A stretch of DNA of 5,092 nucleotides from an uncultured Eubacteriales bacterium (GTDB lineage: Bacteria > Bacillota > Clostridia > UMGS1810): positions 1-5,092 of the forward strand of contig USKN01000136.1 of the NCBI GenBank assembly GCA_900555295.1, in the 5' to 3' direction. Positions 1 through 5,092 of the stretch are shown in pieces (the stretch's first letter is position 1; each line of letters opens with the position of its first letter). Made by a program: the position numbers and the translations under genes. Below the pieces are notes generated by a model. The model saw only the letters and a list, made by a program, of their open reading frames with translations. It searched no databases and had not been told where the DNA came from.

Positions 1-179
1 TTAAGTAATGTTATACTCATACGGTCGGTAAAATCAAACGTTTCCAAAGCACTTATTTCAAACCCGTTACTTTCGGCTTTGAACGAAAGTTTATCTGCTG
101 CACTACCGTCGGCATACGCATTTGTAAATGTAAAGAAAACCGCAGCAGTCAAAGCCAATATTTTTTTTGCTGATTTCAA
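1..179 (-). CDS. Secreted protein of unknown function, TTG start (3' partial)
   Basis: Starting from TTG 179-177, 59 codons are open to the window edge, where the gene continues outside. The first 23 residues are a signal peptide: K-S-A-K-K, the core I-L-A-L-T-A-A-V-F-F-T-F and A-Y-A before Asp24. The mature start (D-G-S-A-A-D-K-L-S-F-K-A-E) and the following F-E-I-S-A-L-E-T-F-D-F-T-D look like the first strands of a beta-rich extracellular domain, but I recognise no family. The 16-base gap to the preceding stop and the strong GGGGAGG site make it the next gene of the same operon. An internal ATG at 20-18 is in frame but has no place as a start. A run of eight A (161-168 on the plus strand as T) falls in the signal peptide codons 4-7. 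Confidence 0.8.
   Translation of the reverse strand, partial: MKSAKKILALTAAVFFTFTNAYADGSAADKLSFKAESNGFEISALETFDFTDRMSITLL
111..179 (-). other. Signal peptide of the third gene product
   Basis: Residues 1-23 show Lys2, Lys5 and Lys6, a 12-residue hydrophobic core and an A-Y-A cleavage motif before Asp24. This is a Sec signal peptidase I type with no lipobox. The clean signal peptide is the main support for the TTG start. Confidence 0.83.
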
Positions 180-188
180 TGTAGTTTG

Positions 189-195
189 CCTCCCC
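189..195 (-). promoter_or_regulatory. Ribosome binding site of the TTG-started third gene
   Basis: GGGGAGG on the minus strand directly follows the TGA stop (198-196) of the 794-residue protein gene and lies nine bases before TTG at 179. It decides the start: no ATG or GTG lies at a suitable distance in this frame, and the frame read from the overlapping ATT soon hits a stop. Stop and Shine-Dalgarno touching suggests translational coupling. Confidence 0.8.
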
Positions 196-2580
196 TCACA
201 CATTTATGTTAATAACATCAGTTTGAATATCAAATTCGTTTAAATTGGTTGTTATAAAAACTTTAACTGCCGAAACTGTTGACTCTAACGTAACCGATGA
301 GTCAAAAGTATTATTTCCGTAATTTGATACATCAACTTTTTTTAAGTAAATTTTGTCTAAATTATCATCTTTATCGTAGCATGCAAATACCATATAAGCA
401 TCAGGCGCATTACCTGAATAATTTTTGGCACTTCCCGTTACATTTAAAGTTGTTCCCGTTAGTGTATACGTCAAATTTTCGTATGTAACGTCAATTAATG
501 CATATACACTTATCTCACCCAAAACAGCGGCATATCCTGGATTGTCTATACCTATATAACGTGAATATTCGGGGGTAACCGATAATATTTGTGAATACGG
601 ACTTGATTGTGTAATACCCACATTTTTATATGTTGAAAATTCCATATCATAATCGTTTCCAAGCCAAAATCTTATGTTGTTTGTATGCCATGCATTTTGA
701 TTGTTTGAATAATCGTAAGCACTTGTAGGTGTGTGCATTACCGCAACAACATTGTAATAACCGTTTAAATCTATAATAAGTTTATTTGATTTAATTTGCA
801 GATTATTAACCACAGAACCGTCTACAATAACATTTGCATCCACTCCCTGTGATGACGATACGGCTTTTCTTTTAGCCACATCTGTTATATACTTTCCGTC
901 AACCCCTGCAACAGCAATAATTTTTGATGTTTTAAACGGAATTTCAATATTATTGCCGACAACATTGCGGTTTTTAACTTTAAGTTTATCGGAGTATATA
1001 ACAAGCTTGTAATCAGTATCCGAAGTTAATACGCTTTTATCCAAATAATATTTTTGATTTTTATAATTGCAATTATTGCACACAATGGCATTTCCGCCGT
1101 TGTCTTGTATTACAACAGCTTCTTTAAGACTTTCTGCAATAATATCTTTTTTAAATACAACTTCAATAAACGGCATATCGTCTATATTGCTTACGCTGTC
1201 GATGTTTCCACCAAATTCAACATTTGAATATACCTCATTTAAATCAATATTCCCGCCTATAATACCTGTTGTAAATTCAAATATATACTCTCCGTCCGAT
1301 TCGTAACCGTCGGTAGTATTAATGTTTGATACACTTACCGTATATGTTTCGTTTGAGTTTAAATTGCTCAAGGGTATTGTATATACATTACCGTTAAACT
1401 CTTCATTAGAGTAGTCAACATTATTGCCGTTACTGTCTTTAATTTTAACATTGTTTTTATTAATATCTGCAATTTCTGCCGCAAAATGTATTTCGATATT
1501 GCCTTTATCCGTATTTGAAACATCTGTTTCGTTATTTTGCGGATACGTTGAAGATATTATTTCGCTTATAGGCTTTTTTCCTTTTGTAATAAGCCCCGTT
1601 TCAAAGCTAAAACTGTATCCTTCAATATTTGTTTCGTCAATTCTTTGAACATTTTCAGATACAAATACAGTGTATTTACCGTAACTGTTAAGGATTTTCA
1701 AAGGAATAATGTATTCCTGCTTTGAATTTGAATAATCCGTATACTCAACGCGGTTATCGTTTTCGTCAACTATGTAAATGTTGTTGGGATTTAATGTGCC
1801 AACATTCATTTCATTACAAAATTGAATTGTAATATTTTCTGTTTTATTATCACCCACGTTTGAAACATTCGTATCACCGTTTTTGGGGTTCGTAACGTCC
1901 ACATAATATCCGCTTGCATTTATTTCTATTATCCACGGAATTGCATATCCGCGGCCTGTTAAAACCGTAGGTCTTACAAGTCTTATATATCTGAATGCGT
2001 CATATGTTTTTAATGTTAAATCCCTATATAATGAACCGCTTTCACGTTCAACAATTTCACAAATATTTTCATCCGCCGACTGCGGTTTATGATCTTTTGT
2101 TTCTTGTGCCAAAACAGTCCAATTTTCACCGTCTGATGATACAGTAATATTAAATCCTGCCGAAGCATCGTCATTAACATTTGCAAGCATCAATGTTACG
2201 TTTTTTATAATTGCCGCTTTACCCAAATCGACTTCAAGATATGGATTTTGCAACTGTGCGTTTGGTGCACAGGCACTGCCGGCATATGTTTTGGTGTTAT
2301 TATCAATAGCATTTTCCGAAACACCGCCGTTTATTCTGAATACTTCATTGCCGTCTTTATCGGAATAGTATTTTGCTGGTTTTTCGTTAAAAGTACCGTC
2401 TGTTATACTATCAACTTTATTATGAATGTCGTCACCCATATATATGCTGACACATTCGAGCTTGCTGCCGTCATTGTCAAAAATAAGGCTGTACTCATCA
2501 TTTTGGGCAAATACATTAAATGACAGTGTTGAAATTACTATTGTTAATACTGTAAATATTGAAATTATTTTCTTTTTCAT
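196..2580 (-). CDS. Secreted discoidin / Big_5 multidomain protein, probable glycan-binding or scaffold protein
   Basis: The complete gene encodes 794 residues, starting at ATG 2580 behind GGGAG. A signal peptide (residues 1-25: M-K-K-K, hydrophobic core, V-F-A then Gln) directs export. The mature protein has a discoidin domain at about 43-223 (Y-L-E-V-D-L-G, F-N-I-T-V-S-S-D-G-E-N-W, F-R-Y-I-R-L-V-R-P), three SbsA-type Ig-like Big_5 domains at about 226-329, 337-439 and 446-553, a second discoidin-like domain at about 554-698 and a C-terminal beta domain at about 699-794. No catalytic module, SLH, dockerin or sortase signal is recognised, so binding to a polysaccharide or to partner proteins outside the cell is inferred. 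The C-terminal A-V-K-V-F motif recalls a short domain at the ends of many clostridial secreted enzymes (from memory). It sits 24 bases after the beta-helix gene and 16 bases before the next gene, consistent with co-expression. An enzyme of an unrecognised family is not excluded. Confidence 0.93.
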   Translation of the reverse strand: MKKKIISIFTVLTIVISTLSFNVFAQNDEYSLIFDNDGSKLECVSIYMGDDIHNKVDSITDGTFNEKPAKYYSDKDGNEVFRINGGVSENAIDNNTKTYAGSACAPNAQLQNPYLEVDLGKAAIIKNVTLMLANVNDDASAGFNITVSSDGENWTVLAQETKDHKPQSADENICEIVERESGSLYRDLTLKTYDAFRYIRLVRPTVLTGRGYAIPWIIEINASGYYVDVTNPKNGDTNVSNVGDNKTENITIQFCNEMNVGTLNPNNIYIVDENDNRVEYTDYSNSKQEYIIPLKILNSYGKYTVFVSENVQRIDETNIEGYSFSFETGLITKGKKPISEIISSTYPQNNETDVSNTDKGNIEIHFAAEIADINKNNVKIKDSNGNNVDYSNEEFNGNVYTIPLSNLNSNETYTVSVSNINTTDGYESDGEYIFEFTTGIIGGNIDLNEVYSNVEFGGNIDSVSNIDDMPFIEVVFKKDIIAESLKEAVVIQDNGGNAIVCNNCNYKNQKYYLDKSVLTSDTDYKLVIYSDKLKVKNRNVVGNNIEIPFKTSKIIAVAGVDGKYITDVAKRKAVSSSQGVDANVIVDGSVVNNLQIKSNKLIIDLNGYYNVVAVMHTPTSAYDYSNNQNAWHTNNIRFWLGNDYDMEFSTYKNVGITQSSPYSQILSVTPEYSRYIGIDNPGYAAVLGEISVYALIDVTYENLTYTLTGTTLNVTGSAKNYSGNAPDAYMVFACYDKDDNLDKIYLKKVDVSNYGNNTFDSSVTLESTVSAVKVFITTNLNEFDIQTDVININV
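199..486 (-). other. C-terminal small beta domain
   Basis: Residues about 699-794 form an Ig/FN3-like strand pattern (Y-T-L-T-G, L-N-V-T-G-S-A, Y-M-V-F-A-C-Y-D, S-S-V-T-L, A-V-K-V-F) and end the protein. From memory, clostridial secreted glycan enzymes often end with a related domain that has V-K-V-F-x-W-x-S-L near its end; here the Trp is replaced and the motif is looser. Its role is unknown. Confidence 0.45.
490..921 (-). other. Second, divergent discoidin-like domain
   Basis: Residues about 554-697 have a V-I-V-D-G-S-V-V-N-N loop resembling the discoidin N-terminal loop. They then show L-I-I-D-L-N-G-Y-Y-N-V-V-A-V (equivalent to the D-L-G strand), an I-R-F-W-L-G-N-D strand, a Y-S-R-Y-I-G-I strand and a closing G-E-I-S-V-Y strand. 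The order matches the F5/8 type C fold, but identity to the first domain is low by eye. Confidence 0.6.
922..1905 (-). repeat. Three tandem SbsA-type Ig-like (Big_5) domains
   Basis: About 100-residue repeats fall at residues 226-329, 337-439 and 446-553. Repeats 1 and 2 both open with P-x-N-x-x-T-x-V-S-N, followed by an I-x-I-x-F strand with acidic residues, an N-N-(I/V)-x-I strand, a (I/V)-x-Y insertion, a Y-x-I-P-L strand, a Y-T-V-x-V-S strand and a final F-x-F-x-T-G. Repeat 3 keeps the I-E-V-V-F strand, V-V-I-Q-D, Y-K-L-V-I-Y and I-P-F-K-T but is more divergent and has a Cys-Asn-Asn-Cys insert. Big_5 modules usually serve as extended spacers or binding arms in surface proteins. Confidence 0.78.
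1912..2454 (-). other. N-terminal discoidin (F5/8 type C) domain
   Basis: Residues about 43-223 have the hallmarks of the family: an early S-E-N-A-I-D-N-N-T-K-T-Y-A-G-S loop (the typical A-x-D-x-N-x-x-T-x-W/Y pattern), then P-Y-L-E-V-D-L-G, an I-K-N-V-T-L strand, S-S-D-G-E-N-W-T, F-R-Y-I-R-L and a closing I-I-E-I-N-A strand. Such domains usually bind galactose-type or other sugars at the loop tips. The ligand cannot be read from the sequence. Confidence 0.85.
2506..2580 (-). other. Signal peptide of the 794-residue protein
   Basis: Residues 1-25 carry three N-terminal lysines, a hydrophobic stretch I-I-S-I-F-T-V-L-T-I-V-I and a V-F-A cleavage motif before Gln26. This is a standard Sec signal peptidase I type. 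There is no lipobox cysteine, so the product is not a lipoprotein. Confidence 0.88.
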
Positions 2581-2586
2581 AATTAT

Positions 2587-2591
2587 CTCCC
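2587..2591 (-). promoter_or_regulatory. Ribosome binding site of the 794-residue protein gene
   Basis: On the minus strand GGGAG is followed by six bases (ATAATT) and then the ATG at 2580-2578. This strong Shine-Dalgarno, with the Lys-rich signal peptide right after it, fixes the start. It lies within the 24-base gap after the upstream stop codon. Confidence 0.85.
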
Positions 2592-2604
2592 AATAAAATT
2601 ATAA

Positions 2605-5092
2605 TCAGTAAAGAGTTACAGAATTGTTGTATGAATAAAAACCAAATGTTTCTCCCGATATTATTTTAGGAATGTAAAATTTGTATTCATTACCGTTAAT
2701 ATTGAAAAATGCCGCTGTTGAATCAGACGTATTTTCCAGACGGTACGACAAGGTGTTTACCGTATTGTATTCAACCTCACAAATTTTATCGGACAGTAAG
2801 TTTTTTTTGCCGCCTGTTACCAAATATGCCCTCATAATTTTGTTGTAAAACTCTATTTCTATTCTGTCATATTCGGAGCTTGAGGCGGTTGGGGTAAAGC
2901 CTGTAAGCTTTTGAGCGCCTATTACAAAATTAACCTTATTATTCCAATTAGTTTTATTTACTGCAAATTTAACCGAAGTATTATCGCTTACATTTATTTT
3001 ACCGTCATAATACGCGCAGTAATCCGCACCAAAAGGCAATATTGTTACAGTGTTGTCGTATCCGCGTTCAATACCGCCGTATAATTCATCATCAAATTTA
3101 AATAAAGAATTATCAAGCTGTGTCTTGGGTTCTCTGTCGCTGTCGGGCAAAACTTCCACTTGCCAAAAGGCATATTTTTTTGAGCCTTTGGCGCATAATG
3201 CTATTTGTACTTTTTTGTTTAATTCCAATAAAGGAATGCTGCTAACAACTTCGGTGTTGGGCGCAAGACTTAATGCCAATTTATCAGATTTGATACTGTC
3301 TTGCGATGTATAAACCGTAATTGTTTTATTTTGCTGATTAACATTACACTTTTCACCGTCTACACTTGCGTTATACAATTCCGGCAAAAGCATATTTTGC
3401 ACAAATTCCGAATATGCTTTGTCAAGCTCGGAATAGTTGTTAAAATCCTTATTTGTTTTTTGTTCATCAAGAAGTTTTTTAAATTTGTCATAATACTTTC
3501 TTTCTACGCATTGAACATTTGCAGCAACTTGTATATTATCTACAGGCTGTACCGAATTAATAAGGTCTGTGTATTCCGATATTCTCGAATCAAGGCTCGG
3601 ACTTTTGCAAAGTTCTGCAATTTCTTTAACAACATCTGTTAATTCGGAAATATCTTTTGCACTCGTCATTCCAATATCATCCGACTTGTTAAGTAAATCC
3701 TTTATTAAATTCACATTGGCATTACCTATTGGAATATTTGCTTTAATTTTACTTATTACATATCCGAGTTCTTCTATTTGATCGTTTTTATGTTTTTGCG
3801 CAACACTGCAATTACTTGATGCCCCCATATACACACTTGTTGTGCAAGCTCTGTTTTCTACTTTATCCTTAATTGAAGAAAATTCTTTTTCAAGTCCTGA
3901 ATTATTTTTTATTGATGTAACCGCTTCGGGTTCGCTGCCGATAATATATTCAACACTATTTGTAATATCTATAGCGTCTGCAGTTGCCCACGTTGTAAAA
4001 ACATATTTTGGCGAATATGTTGAGTCAGCTTTATTATCAAGGGCTCCCGTATTAACATTTAATGTATCCATAGAAAGTTCAACTACATTATTCTTAACAT
4101 CAATGCCATATGTACCGTTATCAAGATATATACCGTGTCCGATGCCTGTGTTATATATATAGTTACCGCTTATTTCACTACCGTTATGATTACCGAGAGT
4201 ATATATTCCGCCGCCGTCACCGTTTATTGTACAAACATCATGAATATAATTGTTTTTTATTACGCCTTTTCCGCACATTCCGTACGAACCCCAATTTAAG
4301 CCGTATGATATACCTGTGTATGGCATATTGCATATTTCGTTATTTAAAACTTTTAAATTTTCGCAGGCATATGCAAAAATAGGTATTGCCGAATATTCAA
4401 CATCGGCACAACGTGTGAAATAATTATTTGATACTTCAATATTTTCGCACATTTGACGTACAATTTGATTTGGAAGATCGGGTGTAAATGCATATACAGA
4501 TGTAATTGCAAAATCCTCCGGAACAGTTTTTCTTATCATCATATAACGATATTTATTTTTATCGGTTATTTTATAATCTGCCACTTCACCCGGTGCATCG
4601 TTTTGAACGGCAACACGTGCAAAATCTTTAAAATGCTTATCGTTTGAAAGTAACACTTCGTACTGCGATTTTTGACTGTCTGTAACATCTTCCTTAAAAG
4701 CAAGCGCTATTTCGCTGAATGAATATTCTTTTACAAAATCATACATAACATACGGATAACTTCCGTTTTCTGATTTTGAAATCCAAGTTAGGTCATTTCC
4801 GTATAATTTGTAATTTGTAAAATCTTCGACAGATGTTGTGTATGCAGAATTATGCGGTTGCAAAGAGTACTCATTGTATCCCGACTTGTTACTTATTTCA
4901 AAACGCTGTGCGGGGTTAGATGAATATGTGTAAGGCTGCAGCAGCATCATATTAAAATCTGTTTTAGGATTGTCTTCAACGTAATATTTAACATTAAATT
5001 TTTCATCTTTAGAATTCGGATTATCATCAAAAAATTTGTATTCTATATGAAATTGGCTGCCTATTTCAACACCGCTTCCCGTTAAATCATAA
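2605..5092 (-). CDS. Secreted multidomain right-handed beta-helix protein, candidate polysaccharide-active enzyme (5' partial)
   Basis: The reading frame is open from the window edge (first full codon 5091-5089) to TGA at 2605-2607, giving 828 visible residues; the true start lies outside. The ATG at 4950 has open frame and protein-like sequence before it, so it is probably internal. Domains, numbered from the first visible residue: 1-73 an unassigned beta-rich stretch; about 74-203 a discoidin-like (F5/8 type C) domain; about 205-340 a right-handed parallel beta-helix, with repeated N-N-Y turns and the motifs GDGGGIYTLG (291-300) and GHGIYLDNG (318-326); about 430-572 a charged helical linker; about 573-649 an Ig-like domain; about 661-828 a beta-sandwich. 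Proteins with this beta-helix are usually exported polysaccharide lyases or glycosidases, so extracellular glycan cleavage is inferred. His284, Asp285, Asp292, His319 and Asp324 are candidate active-site residues. No SLH, dockerin or LPXTG signal is visible. The family is not assigned. The next gene follows after 24 bases. Confidence 0.9.
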   Translation of the reverse strand, partial: YDLTGSGVEIGSQFHIEYKFFDDNPNSKDEKFNVKYYVEDNPKTDFNMMLLQPYTYSSNPAQRFEISNKSGYNEYSLQPHNSAYTTSVEDFTNYKLYGNDLTWISKSENGSYPYVMYDFVKEYSFSEIALAFKEDVTDSQKSQYEVLLSNDKHFKDFARVAVQNDAPGEVADYKITDKNKYRYMMIRKTVPEDFAITSVYAFTPDLPNQIVRQMCENIEVSNNYFTRCADVEYSAIPIFAYACENLKVLNNEICNMPYTGISYGLNWGSYGMCGKGVIKNNYIHDVCTINGDGGGIYTLGNHNGSEISGNYIYNTGIGHGIYLDNGTYGIDVKNNVVELSMDTLNVNTGALDNKADSTYSPKYVFTTWATADAIDITNSVEYIIGSEPEAVTSIKNNSGLEKEFSSIKDKVENRACTTSVYMGASSNCSVAQKHKNDQIEELGYVISKIKANIPIGNANVNLIKDLLNKSDDIGMTSAKDISELTDVVKEIAELCKSPSLDSRISEYTDLINSVQPVDNIQVAANVQCVERKYYDKFKKLLDEQKTNKDFNNYSELDKAYSEFVQNMLLPELYNASVDGEKCNVNQQNKTITVYTSQDSIKSDKLALSLAPNTEVVSSIPLLELNKKVQIALCAKGSKKYAFWQVEVLPDSDREPKTQLDNSLFKFDDELYGGIERGYDNTVTILPFGADYCAYYDGKINVSDNTSVKFAVNKTNWNNKVNFVIGAQKLTGFTPTASSSEYDRIEIEFYNKIMRAYLVTGGKKNLLSDKICEVEYNTVNTLSYRLENTSDSTAAFFNINGNEYKFYIPKIISGETFGFYSYNNSVTLY
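2608..3375 (-). other. C-terminal Ig-like plus beta-sandwich modules of the beta-helix protein
   Basis: Visible residues about 573-649 resemble a small Ig-like module, with strands around K-T-I-T-V-Y-T, L-A-L-S-L-A-P-N-T and Y-A-F-W-Q-V-E-V, the closing Trp strand being typical of such folds. Residues about 661-828 form a separate stretch of alternating strands (L-F-K-F-D-D, S-V-K-F-A-V, R-I-E-I-E-F-Y, T-A-A-F-F-N-I-N-G, F-G-F-Y-S-Y). This recalls concanavalin A-like or LamG-like jelly rolls, in which a domain that binds or accommodates glycan is common. Neither assignment is more than a fold-level guess. The protein ends directly after the last strand with no anchoring signal. Confidence 0.4.
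3367..3804 (-). other. Charged helical linker in the beta-helix protein
   Basis: Visible residues about 430-575 are rich in Lys, Glu, Asp, Leu and Ile, with amphipathic spacing (for example around I-S-E-L-T-D-V-V-K-E-I-A-E-L and Y-Y-D-K-F-K-K-L-L-D-E-Q). They lack the Asn turns and beta pattern found on either side. The stretch looks like several alpha-helices acting as a spacer or bundle between the beta-helix and the C-terminal beta domains. I do not recognise a named family. Confidence 0.5.
4072..4479 (-). other. Right-handed parallel beta-helix core
   Basis: Visible residues about 205-340 form successive rungs of about 20-25 residues, each built as a hydrophobic strand followed by an Asn-rich turn: NIEVSNNYF, NLKVLNNEI, GVIKNNYIHD, SEISGNYIY and IDVKNNVV. 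The order NNYF, P-Y-T-G-I-S, N-N-Y-I-H-D, GDGGGIYTLG and GIYLDNG matches from memory a common family of secreted parallel beta-helix repeat proteins (Beta_helix, PF13229-like) with lyase or glycosidase members. The Gly, His and Asp residues in the last two motifs probably line the substrate groove. Only about 135 residues of helix are seen after the discoidin domain, which is short for a complete helix. Confidence 0.75.
4483..4872 (-). other. Discoidin-like (F5/8 type C) domain in the beta-helix protein
   Basis: Visible residues about 74-203 of the first gene show a discoidin pattern. There is an initial N-S-A-Y stretch with a D-L-T-W-I-S-K exposed loop, then Y-P-Y-V-M-Y-D-F, the strand S-E-I-A-L-A-F, the strand Y-E-V-L-L-S-N-D followed by a K-H-F loop, then K-Y-R-Y-M-M-I-R-K and a closing strand T-S-V-Y-A-F. 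In the family such domains (CBM32-like) bind sugars. A glycan-targeting role here is inference, and the match is by pattern only, since the domain is divergent. Confidence 0.6.

Noticed and set aside
178..180. ATT at 180 as an alternative start for the third gene.
   Set aside because: It lies in a different frame, which reaches a TAG stop after about 25 codons and gives no signal peptide. The TTG one base later gives an open frame and a clean signal peptide.
922..1905. The Big_5 repeats as a DNA-level tandem repeat or recombination hot spot.
   Set aside because: Similarity is at the protein-fold level only. The underlying DNA has diverged too far to see direct repeats by eye.
2598..2603. A perfect TATAAT (minus strand) just before the 794-residue protein gene, as a promoter -10 box.
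   Set aside because: No -35-like hexamer is present at 16-19 bases upstream, and the implied transcript start would fall at the Shine-Dalgarno site, leaving almost no leader. Such a hexamer is expected by chance in DNA this AT-rich.
3301..3642. A 113-codon plus-strand open frame, the longest on that strand.
   Set aside because: It lies antisense to the helical linker of the beta-helix gene, has no clear Shine-Dalgarno site and its translation is a Cys/Phe/Ile-rich stretch without domain features. The other plus-strand frames (for example 3842-4162, 4110-4382, 2248-2523) are antisense shadows for the same reasons.
4948..4950. The ATG at 4950 as the true start of the beta-helix gene.
   Set aside because: The frame stays open to the window edge with protein-like sequence (47 more residues), there is no purine-rich site in front of the ATG, and no signal peptide follows it although the domains are of secreted type.

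Overview
The window is AT-rich (by eye roughly one third G+C) and coding almost from end to end, all on the minus strand. The genes have Bacillota-style purine-rich Shine-Dalgarno sites, and the proteins are rich in Asn, Lys, Tyr and Ile. Large secreted multidomain proteins built from F5/8 type C (discoidin), SbsA-type Ig-like (Big_5) and right-handed beta-helix modules point to an anaerobic, carbohydrate-degrading member of the Clostridia from a gut or rumen-like habitat. This is an inference from style; no taxonomic marker is present.

Layout in transcription order (high to low coordinates). First is a large gene cut at its 5' end by the window edge (5092 to 2605, 828 residues visible). It encodes an unassigned N-terminal stretch, a discoidin-like domain, a parallel beta-helix core of the polysaccharide lyase/glycosidase type, a helical linker, a small Ig-like domain and a C-terminal beta-sandwich. 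After 24 bases comes a complete gene (2580 to 196, 794 residues). It has a signal peptide, a discoidin domain, three Big_5-like domains, a second discoidin-like domain and a small C-terminal beta domain, and no recognisable catalytic module. Its TGA stop directly abuts the Shine-Dalgarno of a third gene. That gene starts at a TTG codon at 179 with a clear signal peptide and runs off the window at position 1.

The two gaps are 24 and 16 bases, with no terminator and no convincing promoter, so the three genes most likely form part of one operon. The simplest reading is a set of exported proteins acting together on a complex polysaccharide: a beta-helix enzyme candidate (first gene), a non-catalytic glycan-binding or scaffold protein (second gene) and a third secreted protein of unknown role. 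The substrate and enzyme family cannot be fixed from the sequence alone. No RNA gene, mobile element, CRISPR array or defence system was seen. The plus-strand open frames are antisense shadows. I did not find a clearly new biological system; the most interesting points are the module arrangement of the first gene, the apparently enzyme-free architecture of the second and the concealed TTG-started third gene.
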